A program made the position numbers and the translations under genes. Shown piece by piece: positions 23,501 through 30,054 of a stretch of DNA of 30,054 nucleotides (position 1 is the stretch's first letter; every line of letters begins with the position of its first letter). The notes below the pieces were generated by a model. That model ran no database searches. It had not been told where the DNA came from and worked only from the letters and a program-made list of their open reading frames with translations. Origin of the DNA: an uncultured Flavobacterium sp. GTDB lineage: Bacteria; Bacteroidota; Bacteroidia; Flavobacteriales; Flavobacteriaceae. The stretch is from contig NZ_CAMLRU010000008.1 of the NCBI RefSeq assembly GCF_946482535.1, positions 1-30,054 on the forward strand, in the 5' to 3' direction.

Positions 23501-26238
23501 CCTTTAGTGTTCCCGATGAAGATTGGGGCAATTATTTAATCCGAGTAACTGACCCAACTGATGGTCACGCTACCGGAGTAAGAGTATATATCGATATGCC
23601 ATGGTGGTCTGCCAAAAGCAGAAGTACCGATGGAGAATCGGCCACCATTTTGCGATTTACTACAGATAAAACGAATTATGCCGTTGGAGATAAAGCGAAA
23701 ATCTTCTTCCCATCAAGTGAAGGCGGCAGAGCGATGATTTCCATAGAAAACGGAACCAAAGTATTGAAAACCATTTGGGCCAAAACCAAAAAAGGAGAAA
23801 CCACAGTCGAGTTGCCAATCACCGGTGACATGGCACCGAATGTGTACATCAATATTTCATTATTACAACCCCATGCTTCTACTAAAAACGATTCGCCTAT
23901 CAGAATGTACGGCATTGTTCCGATAGAAGTGATTGATAAAAATACAGTGTTAGAACCGGTACTTTCCATGCCTGATGTACTTCGTCCGGAACAAACCATC
24001 AACGTTAAAGTTTCTGAAAAGAAAGGCAAACGAATGACCTATACCATAGCCGTTGTTGATGAAGGTTTGCTGGATTTAACCCGCTTCAAAACACCAAATG
24101 CTTGGACGAGTTTCTACACCCGCGAAGCTTTGGGCGTAAGAACTTGGGATATTTATGATGATGTAATTGGTGCCTATGGCGGAAAAGTGAACCAAGTATT
24201 CAGCATCGGTGGAGATGCGGAAGCCGGCGGCGGTAAAGCCAAAAAAGCCAATCGTTTCAAACCGGTGGTCATGTACTTTGGTCCGTTTGAATTAAACGGC
24301 GGCACCAAAACCCACAAAATCAAATTGCCGAAATACATCGGTTCAGTTCGTACGATGGTCGTAGCGGCCGATGCTAAAACCAGCGCTTACGGGATGGCCG
24401 AAAAAGCTACGCAAGTTAAAAGTCCGTTGATGATCTTGGCCACGTTGCCGAGAAAAATTTCCCCATCTGAAAAAGTGACCATACCGGTGACACTTTTTGC
24501 CACGGAGAAACACATCAAAAATGTAACACTGCAAATCAAAACCAACAATAGTGTCAGAGTCGTTGGAAAAGCTAGTCAAATAGTGAAATTCACCGAACCT
24601 GATGAGAAAATGGCTTACTTCAATTTGGAAGTCGGTGCCACAACCGGCATTGGAAAAATAGACATCATTGCGACTTCGGGCAAAGAGAAATCGACTTATA
24701 CCGTCGAAATTGATGTAACCAATCCGAATCCGGTAACGAATGCTTTTACCGATATTGTCATTCCGCCAAACAGTTCGAAAACCATTTCCTGGAAAACCTT
24801 TGGCGTAAGCGGCAGTAACAAAGCTAAGATGGAAGTGTCTTCGGTACCGACAGTTGATTTCGGCAGAAGGTTGGATTATTTGATTCAATATCCTCACGGT
24901 TGCGTTGAGCAAACCACTTCTTCGGTTTTCCCGCAATTGTATTTAACAGAAATCATGGATTTGGATGCGACCTACAAACAAAAAATCCAGAAAAATGTCA
25001 CCGCCGGAATCCAGCGTTTGGGTAATTTCCAATTGGCCAACGGAGGTTTCTCTTATTGGCCGGGCAATGCCGATGCCGATGATTGGGGAACTTCTTATGC
25101 CGGACATTTCTTAATCGAAGCCGAGAAAAAAGGTTATGTGTTGCCAATTAATTTCAAAACTAAATGGATAGCCTACCAACAAAAACAAGCCAAACAATGG
25201 CGTTTCGAAAACCAATATGACAATGATTTTGCCCAAGCGTATCGCTTGTATACTCTGGCTTTAGCCGGTTCGGCCGATTTGGCTTCCATGAACAGATTGC
25301 GCGAAACCGTTGGTATTTCTAACGAAAGCAAGTTGCGTTTAGCGGCCAGTTATGCTTTGGTGAAACAAAATACAGCAGGCATGTCTTTATTGAGCAAGGC
25401 GTTTATCGATGAGCAAAACGAAACCGGATACCATTACTATTATTACGGTTCAGCCGAAAGAAACCGTGCAATGGCTTTGGAAACCTTGATCTTATTGGGC
25501 CAAAAACAAAAAGCATTTGCCATGGCAACGAAATTGGCCAAAAACCTTTCTAGCCAACAATGGATGAGCACGCAAACTACGGCTTACGGCTTGTATGCGA
25601 TGGCTAAATTCGCCAAATCCAATGGTCCGAAAGGCGTTTCGATTTCCTATACCAATGCCGGAAAACCGGAAGTCATCACCACCGATAAAACCATCGCGCA
25701 ACGCAATTTGGCGGTTAAAATGGGGAACAATTCGGTGACGATTAAGAACAACAAAAAGAACACCTTGTTCGTTCGCGTCTTGAATAGCGGTATTCTTCCG
25801 GTGGGAAGCGAAAAGCCAATGCAAAGTAATGTGTCGGCCAATGTGGTTTTCAAAGACCGAAAAGGAAAAGCCATAAGTGTTTCCAAAATCGCCCAAGGCA
25901 CCGAATTCTATGCCGAAGTGACTTTAACCAATCGCAAAAACGAAAGGGTAGAAAACATCGCTTTGTCGCAAATTCTGCCTTCCGGATTTGAAATTGTCAA
26001 CACGCGCTACACCGATTTTGGTGATGCCACCAGCAATGTCGCCGATTATATTGACATTCGCGATGACCGTGCGAATTACTATTTCAGTTTGAAAGCGGCG
26101 GAAACGCGTCAGTTTAAAATCTTGTTGAATGCCTCGTATTTGGGCAAATATTACTTGCCGGGCTTGCAATGCGAAGCCATGTACGACAACGAGTTTTTAG
26201 CGCGTACCAAAGGGCAATGGGTAGAAGTGATTAAGTAA
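20569..26238 (+). CDS. Alpha-2-macroglobulin family lipoprotein (YfhM-like)
   Basis: The 1889-aa protein begins with a lipoprotein signal (LLLQSC, lipidated C19). It continues through macroglobulin-like MG domains, with a YGERGVWRPGDTVYLSFIL segment (about residue 667) that marks the A2M family. The thioester motif CVEQ is intact at 1445-1448 (HGCVEQTTS), in an alpha-helical thioester domain that follows (GGFSYWPGNADADDWGTSYAGHF). The usual family role is trapping proteases in the periplasm or at the cell surface. An insertion at about 500-552 is strongly acidic and tyrosine-rich, bracketed by C493 and C546. It precedes pbpC, the same pairing as yfhM-pbpC in Enterobacteria. Full-length, no frameshift. 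Confidence 0.93.
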   Translation: MKTSKILGLLVAILLLQSCSKKSASDFDSDPSLYKDYITGFSSGFVSVHSDFRVQLAFNKSDWKPNQELDEDLFDISPSVSGKVVALSPNTIAFIPKEKLEQNTLYQITLHLSDITNKVPKELKDFNFSVKTIKQDFLVNTQDLQSYNRDWYYLHGNLKTADNLSFEEAQKIIEATQNDKNLKIKFDKAVSTATDFKFIIDSIQRFDDDSEIIINWDGDDVDIDQKGVTRFPIPGKNQFKVLKIEVGDANNQSVLINFSDPLKKDQDFKGLVAIENTSNLKFATMGNVLKVFYNKEPDSKVDRGSASEAVAVEEVYDSTVVDTAAAVAVEEIVEAVQSAENGFSGSKLVEVFQGIENIYGYKMKNNYSEKLLFEQVKPGVRLLKSGNILPSSNNLKINFEVANLNAVDVKVFKIYKNNIMQFLQNNELNGTRNLRQVGQAIAKTKIELKQNNLIDYTKWNTYALDLSKIIKPEPGAIYRVEFSYKKAYSMYRCNASTTPDEDEDEEGYYNSEAEEEVDENDVNYSSSGYDYYYEEDYEWRESQDPCNDYYFYNTKVGTNILATDLGVIAKRGTDKSVVVAVSDIVSTKAVSGAKVDLYSFQQQKIASSTTDSDGVASFQLEKYAYFAIVSDGDQSTYVKLDDELSLSVSNFDVSGETLQKGLKGYIYGERGVWRPGDTVYLSFILNDNANKLPASHPIKLKMNDPNGKTVYEAVQKMNALNHYKFIIPTETEDITGNWEAVISIGGARFYKSIKIETIKPNRLKIKNSFNETILSANKENVNNIQVLWLHGAVAKDLKTEVQAKFSQQVTTFKGFDKYVFDDPTRSFYTEEINIFSGKVNAQGRASIPIKPTIQGQAPGMLKAAFITKVYESGGDVSTDVASTSYSPYQTYVGIKSPEPNKYGMIETGRNNRFDIVTVSETGRPRSVKNLQVSVYRLQSRWWWDASNDNLSNYNTSNATIGYKNFYVNTDASGRGSISFSVPDEDWGNYLIRVTDPTDGHATGVRVYIDMPWWSAKSRSTDGESATILRFTTDKTNYAVGDKAKIFFPSSEGGRAMISIENGTKVLKTIWAKTKKGETTVELPITGDMAPNVYINISLLQPHASTKNDSPIRMYGIVPIEVIDKNTVLEPVLSMPDVLRPEQTINVKVSEKKGKRMTYTIAVVDEGLLDLTRFKTPNAWTSFYTREALGVRTWDIYDDVIGAYGGKVNQVFSIGGDAEAGGGKAKKANRFKPVVMYFGPFELNGGTKTHKIKLPKYIGSVRTMVVAADAKTSAYGMAEKATQVKSPLMILATLPRKISPSEKVTIPVTLFATEKHIKNVTLQIKTNNSVRVVGKASQIVKFTEPDEKMAYFNLEVGATTGIGKIDIIATSGKEKSTYTVEIDVTNPNPVTNAFTDIVIPPNSSKTISWKTFGVSGSNKAKMEVSSVPTVDFGRRLDYLIQYPHGCVEQTTSSVFPQLYLTEIMDLDATYKQKIQKNVTAGIQRLGNFQLANGGFSYWPGNADADDWGTSYAGHFLIEAEKKGYVLPINFKTKWIAYQQKQAKQWRFENQYDNDFAQAYRLYTLALAGSADLASMNRLRETVGISNESKLRLAASYALVKQNTAGMSLLSKAFIDEQNETGYHYYYYGSAERNRAMALETLILLGQKQKAFAMATKLAKNLSSQQWMSTQTTAYGLYAMAKFAKSNGPKGVSISYTNAGKPEVITTDKTIAQRNLAVKMGNNSVTIKNNKKNTLFVRVLNSGILPVGSEKPMQSNVSANVVFKDRKGKAISVSKIAQGTEFYAEVTLTNRKNERVENIALSQILPSGFEIVNTRYTDFGDATSNVADYIDIRDDRANYYFSLKAAETRQFKILLNASYLGKYYLPGLQCEAMYDNEFLARTKGQWVEVIK

Positions 26239-26248
26239 ATTAAGGAGC

Positions 26249-26336
26249 GAATGGTTCGGGAATTATCGGGCAACCGTGTTCCCGCTCTTCGTTCCAATCT
26301 TTGATTTCCTCTGCGATCGGGGCTAAGGAACCATTC
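26249..26336 (-). ncRNA. Flavo-1-like element (copy D) between a2m and pbpC
   Basis: On the minus strand the core reads tagccccgatcgcagagg and later gaagagcgggaa, matching the conserved ends of the family. An outer perfect 9-bp stem, gaatggttc (26249-26257) with gaaccattc (26328-26336), closes it. The middle is diverged relative to copies B and C. It separates the two genes of the a2m-pbpC pair but is oriented against them. Confidence 0.5.
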
Positions 26337-26354
26337 ATTTGAATTTTTGTAAAC

Positions 26355-28730
26355 GTGAAAGCCAAACTAAGAGCGTTCCTGCAACGCTTCATTTCTTATA
26401 TCAAACGCAACCCAAAGAAGTCAGCGGTATTTTTCATACTGTTGGTCGTCTATTACTTTTCGTTACCACGTGTTTTATTTGAAGCGCCTTATGCCACTGT
26501 AATCGAAAGCAGCGATGGCGAATTGTTAGCGGCCAAGATTGCCCGCGACGGCCAATGGCGTTTTCCGGCACAAGACAGTGTTCCGGAGAAGTTTAAAAAG
26601 TGTATTGTCTATTTTGAAGACGAACATTTTTACCACCATCCGGGATTCAATCCCGTGGCTATGGTCAAAGCCTTTCAGCAAAACCGAAGTGCCGGTAAAG
26701 TCGTTCGTGGCGGTAGTACTTTGACCCAACAAGTCATCCGTTTGTCGCGTAAAAACAAGAAGCGAACCTATTTTGAAAAAGGCATCGAAATGATTTTGGC
26801 CACGCGATTAGAGTTGCGCCATTCCAAAGAAAAAATCTTGGAATTATATGCGGCTCACGCACCTTATGGCGGAAATGTAGTCGGTTTGGAAATGGCGTCT
26901 TGGCGGTATTTCGGGGTGCAATCTTACCAATTGTCATGGGCGGAAAGTGCGACTTTGGCGGTCTTGCCGAATGCGCCGAGTTTGATTTATCCCGGAAAAA
27001 ATCAAATCAAGTTGTTGCGAAAACGCAATACTTTGTTACTCAAACTCTACAACGAAAAAATCATCGATAAGCTCACTTATGAGTTGGCCATCAAAGAACC
27101 GTTGCCGCAGAAACCTTATAATCTGCCACAAATCGCGCCGCATTTGCTGCAAAGAATCGCCAAAACTAACGAAGGCAAACGCATCAAAACTACAGTCGAT
27201 ATTTCTTTGCAGAATCGCGTGAACCAAATTGCGCAACAGTATTACAATCAATACAAACAAAACGAAGTGCACAACTTGGCGATTATGGTAATCGACATTC
27301 AAAACCGCAATGTGATAAGCTATGTCGGCAATTCGCCAACGGACAAAGACCACGACAAAGATGTCGATATTATTGGTGCACCAAGAAGTACGGGCAGTAT
27401 TTTGAAACCATTGTTGTTCGCCTCCATGCTCGATGAAGGCGAATTGTTACCTAATACTTTGGTAGCCGATATTCCCACTCAAATTTCGGGTTATACCCCG
27501 CAGAATTTTAATCTTACGTTTGACGGCGCGGTTCCGGCGCAGCGGGCTTTGTCGCGTTCGTTGAACATTCCTTCAGTGTTGATGCTACAGGAAAACGGGG
27601 TGAATAATTTTTATGAATTGACTCAGAAATTAAAGCTGAAAAACATCAACCAACACCCGGATCATTATGGTTTGTCGTTGATTTTGGGCGGTGCCGAAAG
27701 CAATCTGTGGGATTTGTGTCGTGCTTATGCGAATATGTCTTCTACGATTAACTATTTCAACCAATCGAGCGGAAAATACCGAAGCAATGAGTTTGCGGAG
27801 TTGAATTATGTCAACGGTTATGAACAAGACTTTGGTGGCGATTGTTTTCAGAAGAACATCTTCGGAGCCGGTTCGATTTACCTGACTTACAACGCCATGA
27901 AAGAAGTCAACCGACCGGAAGGCGACGAAGCTTGGAAGTTTTACGATTCTTCGTTGGAACTCGCTTGGAAAACGGGCACCAGTTTCGGGAACCGCGATGC
28001 TTGGGCGATTGGGACGAATTCGCGTTATGTGGTTGGCGTTTGGGTCGGCAACGCAAATGGCGAAGGCAGACCGGAATTAACCGGTGTTGGAAGTGCCGCA
28101 CCGATTTTATTTGATGTCTTCAATTTGTTGCCGAGAAAAAAATGGTTCCAGCCGCCTTTGAACGATTTGGAATATGCAGAGGTTTGTAGTTTAAGCGGTC
28201 ATTTGGCTCAAGACGATTGCCCGAAAACCAAACAATTAATCACAAGAAGCGGTAAGAAAACAGCGGTTTGTCCGTACCATAAGTTGGTGCATTTGGATGT
28301 TACACAACAGTTCAGAGTGAACAGCAGTTGCGAAGATGTAGATAAAATTGTTTCCAAAAAGTGGTTTGTGTTGCCGCCGGTGATGGAATGGTACTATAAG
28401 AGTTTGCATATTGATTACAAACCTTTGCCACCATTCAGGGAAGATTGTAAGCAAGACCAAAAAGCGGCGATGGATTTTATTTACCCAAAAACCAACAGCA
28501 AAATTTATTTGGCCAAAGATTTTAACAGCAATATACAACCGGTGATTGTAAAAGTGGCCCATTCTAACCGTGAGGCCAAACTGTTTTGGTATGTAGATAA
28601 CGAATACAAAGGCACAACGCAAACCTTTCACGAAATGCAAATTTCCGCCGAAACCGGAATTCATTATATTACCGTGGCGGATGAATTTGGGAATGAGATT
28701 AAGAGAAGAGTGGGGATTATTAGAGACTAA
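26355..28730 (+). CDS. pbpC: Penicillin-binding protein 1C
   Basis: This 791-aa bifunctional murein synthase has one N-terminal membrane anchor (about residues 23-37). The GT51 transglycosylase domain shows EDEHFYHHPG (catalytic E88, H95), RGGSTLTQQVIRL and the helix RKNKKRTYFEKGIEMILATRLE. The transpeptidase domain has SxxK as S348-ILK (K351), SLN at 402-404 and KTGT from K539. A C-terminal beta domain with several Cys follows, as in PBP1C. The start is GTG at 26355 (MKAKLRAFLQ), with a near-consensus box AATTTTTG (26342-26349) 5 nt upstream. Its pairing with an alpha-2-macroglobulin suggests a shared envelope-defence or repair role. Confidence 0.95.
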   Translation: MKAKLRAFLQRFISYIKRNPKKSAVFFILLVVYYFSLPRVLFEAPYATVIESSDGELLAAKIARDGQWRFPAQDSVPEKFKKCIVYFEDEHFYHHPGFNPVAMVKAFQQNRSAGKVVRGGSTLTQQVIRLSRKNKKRTYFEKGIEMILATRLELRHSKEKILELYAAHAPYGGNVVGLEMASWRYFGVQSYQLSWAESATLAVLPNAPSLIYPGKNQIKLLRKRNTLLLKLYNEKIIDKLTYELAIKEPLPQKPYNLPQIAPHLLQRIAKTNEGKRIKTTVDISLQNRVNQIAQQYYNQYKQNEVHNLAIMVIDIQNRNVISYVGNSPTDKDHDKDVDIIGAPRSTGSILKPLLFASMLDEGELLPNTLVADIPTQISGYTPQNFNLTFDGAVPAQRALSRSLNIPSVLMLQENGVNNFYELTQKLKLKNINQHPDHYGLSLILGGAESNLWDLCRAYANMSSTINYFNQSSGKYRSNEFAELNYVNGYEQDFGGDCFQKNIFGAGSIYLTYNAMKEVNRPEGDEAWKFYDSSLELAWKTGTSFGNRDAWAIGTNSRYVVGVWVGNANGEGRPELTGVGSAAPILFDVFNLLPRKKWFQPPLNDLEYAEVCSLSGHLAQDDCPKTKQLITRSGKKTAVCPYHKLVHLDVTQQFRVNSSCEDVDKIVSKKWFVLPPVMEWYYKSLHIDYKPLPPFREDCKQDQKAAMDFIYPKTNSKIYLAKDFNSNIQPVIVKVAHSNREAKLFWYVDNEYKGTTQTFHEMQISAETGIHYITVADEFGNEIKRRVGIIRD

Positions 28731-28756
28731 AAAAGCCCTGATTTCTCAGGGCTTTT
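28731..28756. terminator. Bidirectional hairpin terminator
   Basis: aaaagccctga (28731-28741) and tcagggctttt (28746-28756) are perfect complements around loop tttc, with A and T tracts outside. It serves the convergent pbpC and type IX-secreted protein genes. Confidence 0.95.
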
Positions 28757-28761
28757 TATTT

Positions 28762-30054
28762 TTATTCTTTAATAAATTTACTTGATGAACTTCCTTTATC
28801 GCTGATTATTTTAATAAAATAACTGCCGCTTTGTAAGCCGGAAACGTCAATGGTTTCATTAGGATTGGTATTTACCTGAATTAGTTGTCCAAGCGTGTTG
28901 TAAATGCTTATCGAAGTCATTGTTACGGTTTCTTTAGTAGTAATAGTCAGCCAATCTTTTACCGGAACCGGAGATAAACTAAACACACTACTGAATTCAA
29001 AATCTTGATTGTTCAGTGCCTGAACCGTTGTTGAATATGTGTTGGTTACAATCGGGAAGTTATAGTCAAAATAAATACTGGCATTGTTAGAGAATGTATT
29101 CCCGACAACTAAGGTTGGTTTGGTTTTAATTTTAAAGGCTACATAACCATCGTTATTGGCATCATCAAAAGGGAGGTTAATATTCTCAAAGATAAACTCT
29201 ACTTTATTGGTATTTGTAATTCTCGTTATAAATGGATGGCTGCTGCTTTGTGGAATCAAAGAAGCAATGTCAAACTTAGTGGTGTCTATCATGTCTTTTA
29301 CGACAATATTCTCGGCATTGGTTGAACCAGTATTTTCAAAGCGAATGACATAATGAACATATTGACCAACCATACTAGGTGTGATAGTTGTCCCTTCGAT
29401 ACAAGTCTTGTCGTTAGGGTCAAAGGAATTAACCACAGTCTGGTTTAAAGTAGATGAATTGTCGTTAGGAGTTTCATCCGTTGCGCCTGTTATGGTTGCG
29501 GTATAATTTAAAACATGGCCACCATTAACTGCTGGGGTGTCTGTAGGAGAATTCACATTCACTATCATTGTAATTTCCCTTGATTCAAAGGGCAATAAAT
29601 TAGTAAAAGTCCAGTTCAGGCTATCCGTTCCCTGACTTGATACGTTAGGATTGGCTGAGACCAATTGTAGAATACTATCTTCATAGGTAAAATTAATGGT
29701 GCCACTTTGAGTATCTGTCCCTTTGTTTTTGTAGATGATTTTATAGGTTGCGTCAAAACCCGGTCTGGCAGAGCTCGTTGGTATCAAAATAACCTCTAGG
29801 TCATTGTGAATACCATTGCGTTCCATGCAGAAATTCTGTGTTTGGGTGGTATTGTTATTTGTTCCAAAATTTAATGTTATCGGACTTGGACTGACAGTGA
29901 AGTAAGAAGGATTTTCAAAAGAAGGTGTTAGTGTAATATTGGGTTCTTGTACAAAAAAGAAATAACTACCGGAAATGGTTGAAAAAGTAGCACCCGATGT
30001 AAGGCCATCACTTATTCCTATACGAATACCATTAAAAGTTGGGTCAGTATGCGT
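28762..30054 (-). CDS. Type IX-secreted cell-surface protein, C-terminal part (continues past the right edge)
   Basis: The frame is open from the stop at 28762 to the window end, giving at least 430 residues; the 5' end is outside. The last about 80 residues are a Por-type secretion tail (type A): LSPVPVKDWLTI, SISIYNTLGQLI, IDVSGLQSGSYFIKI and the final KFIKE. Before it come beta-sandwich, DUF11-like domains: KIIYKNKGTDTQSGTINFTY, then a SFDPNDKTC motif followed by HYVIRFENTGSTNAENIVVKD and a FDYNFPIVTNT element. Such proteins are moved by the type IX system and may be bound to the surface or released. Its function depends on the missing N-terminal part. An internal ATG at 29826 is not a start, since the frame continues upstream with the same domain. 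Confidence 0.9.
   Translation of the reverse strand, partial: THTDPTFNGIRIGISDGLTSGATFSTISGSYFFFVQEPNITLTPSFENPSYFTVSPSPITLNFGTNNNTTQTQNFCMERNGIHNDLEVILIPTSSARPGFDATYKIIYKNKGTDTQSGTINFTYEDSILQLVSANPNVSSQGTDSLNWTFTNLLPFESREITMIVNVNSPTDTPAVNGGHVLNYTATITGATDETPNDNSSTLNQTVVNSFDPNDKTCIEGTTITPSMVGQYVHYVIRFENTGSTNAENIVVKDMIDTTKFDIASLIPQSSSHPFITRITNTNKVEFIFENINLPFDDANNDGYVAFKIKTKPTLVVGNTFSNNASIYFDYNFPIVTNTYSTTVQALNNQDFEFSSVFSLSPVPVKDWLTITTKETVTMTSISIYNTLGQLIQVNTNPNETIDVSGLQSGSYFIKIISDKGSSSSKFIKE

Noticed and set aside
24343..24936. 197-aa open frame antisense to the A2M gene
   Set aside because: Low-complexity Arg/Phe-rich translation typical of an opposite-strand shadow; the plus-strand frame has the thioester domain.

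Overview
The window looks like an ordinary chromosomal segment of a Flavobacterium-type member of the Bacteroidota. Evidence: low-GC, A-rich leaders with little Shine-Dalgarno signal; TAnnTTTG promoter boxes; a type IX secretion (Por) tail protein; an alpha-2-macroglobulin/PBP1C pair; dense intergenic repeat families typical of Flavobacteriaceae; and housekeeping proteins of flavobacterial type. I see no phage, transposase, integron, CRISPR array, rRNA or tRNA.

Layout. 1-285: a 95-bp direct repeat, no gene. 286-894: a short FAD/NAD(P) oxidoreductase, ending 3 bp from a convergent minus-strand operon (3622-898) of HupE/UreJ-like membrane protein, dCMP deaminase and S41 C-terminal processing protease. 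3784-4215: a TerB-like protein, convergent with fructose-1,6-bisphosphatase (fbp, 5356-4349) across a perfect 18-bp bidirectional terminator flanked by octanucleotide arrays. 5463-7281: a SAT1-like GNAT acetyltransferase and an aspartate kinase. 7361-11303: a 1132-aa outer-membrane barrel candidate and a small secreted basic protein with a PBCV-type basic adaptor motif. 11649-15271: class Ia ribonucleotide reductase nrdB-nrdA. 15472-16670: a tight three-gene unit (74-aa unknown, RDD membrane protein, GNAT). 16738-18072: dGTPase (dgt), convergent with dxs (19913-18129). 19951-20394: tadA, divergent from dxs across only 37 bp. 20569-28730: alpha-2-macroglobulin lipoprotein and penicillin-binding protein 1C (pbpC). 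28762 to the right edge: C-terminal part of a type IX-secreted surface protein.

How they fit together. Nucleotide metabolism is over-represented: dCMP deaminase, NrdA/NrdB and dGTPase all act on deoxynucleotide pools, although they lie in separate units. Other genes supply gluconeogenesis (fbp), the aspartate-family amino acids, isoprenoid precursors (dxs), tRNA wobble editing (tadA) and envelope maintenance (Ctp protease, A2M plus PBP1C).

I did not find a clearly new multi-gene system. The most interesting material is between the genes: four copies of a structured element resembling the Flavo-1 RNA motif (one inside nrdBA, one carrying a second repeat in its apical loop), short-period 7- and 8-nt arrays at gene ends and in a leader, and a back-to-back promoter pair that predicts leaderless dxs and tadA mRNAs. 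Among proteins, the small PBCV-adaptor protein (tandem 14-residue repeats identical in protein but differing at eight synonymous sites) and the Cys-bracketed acidic/tyrosine-rich stretch in the alpha-2-macroglobulin stand out. All family assignments are from reading motifs; no database search was run.
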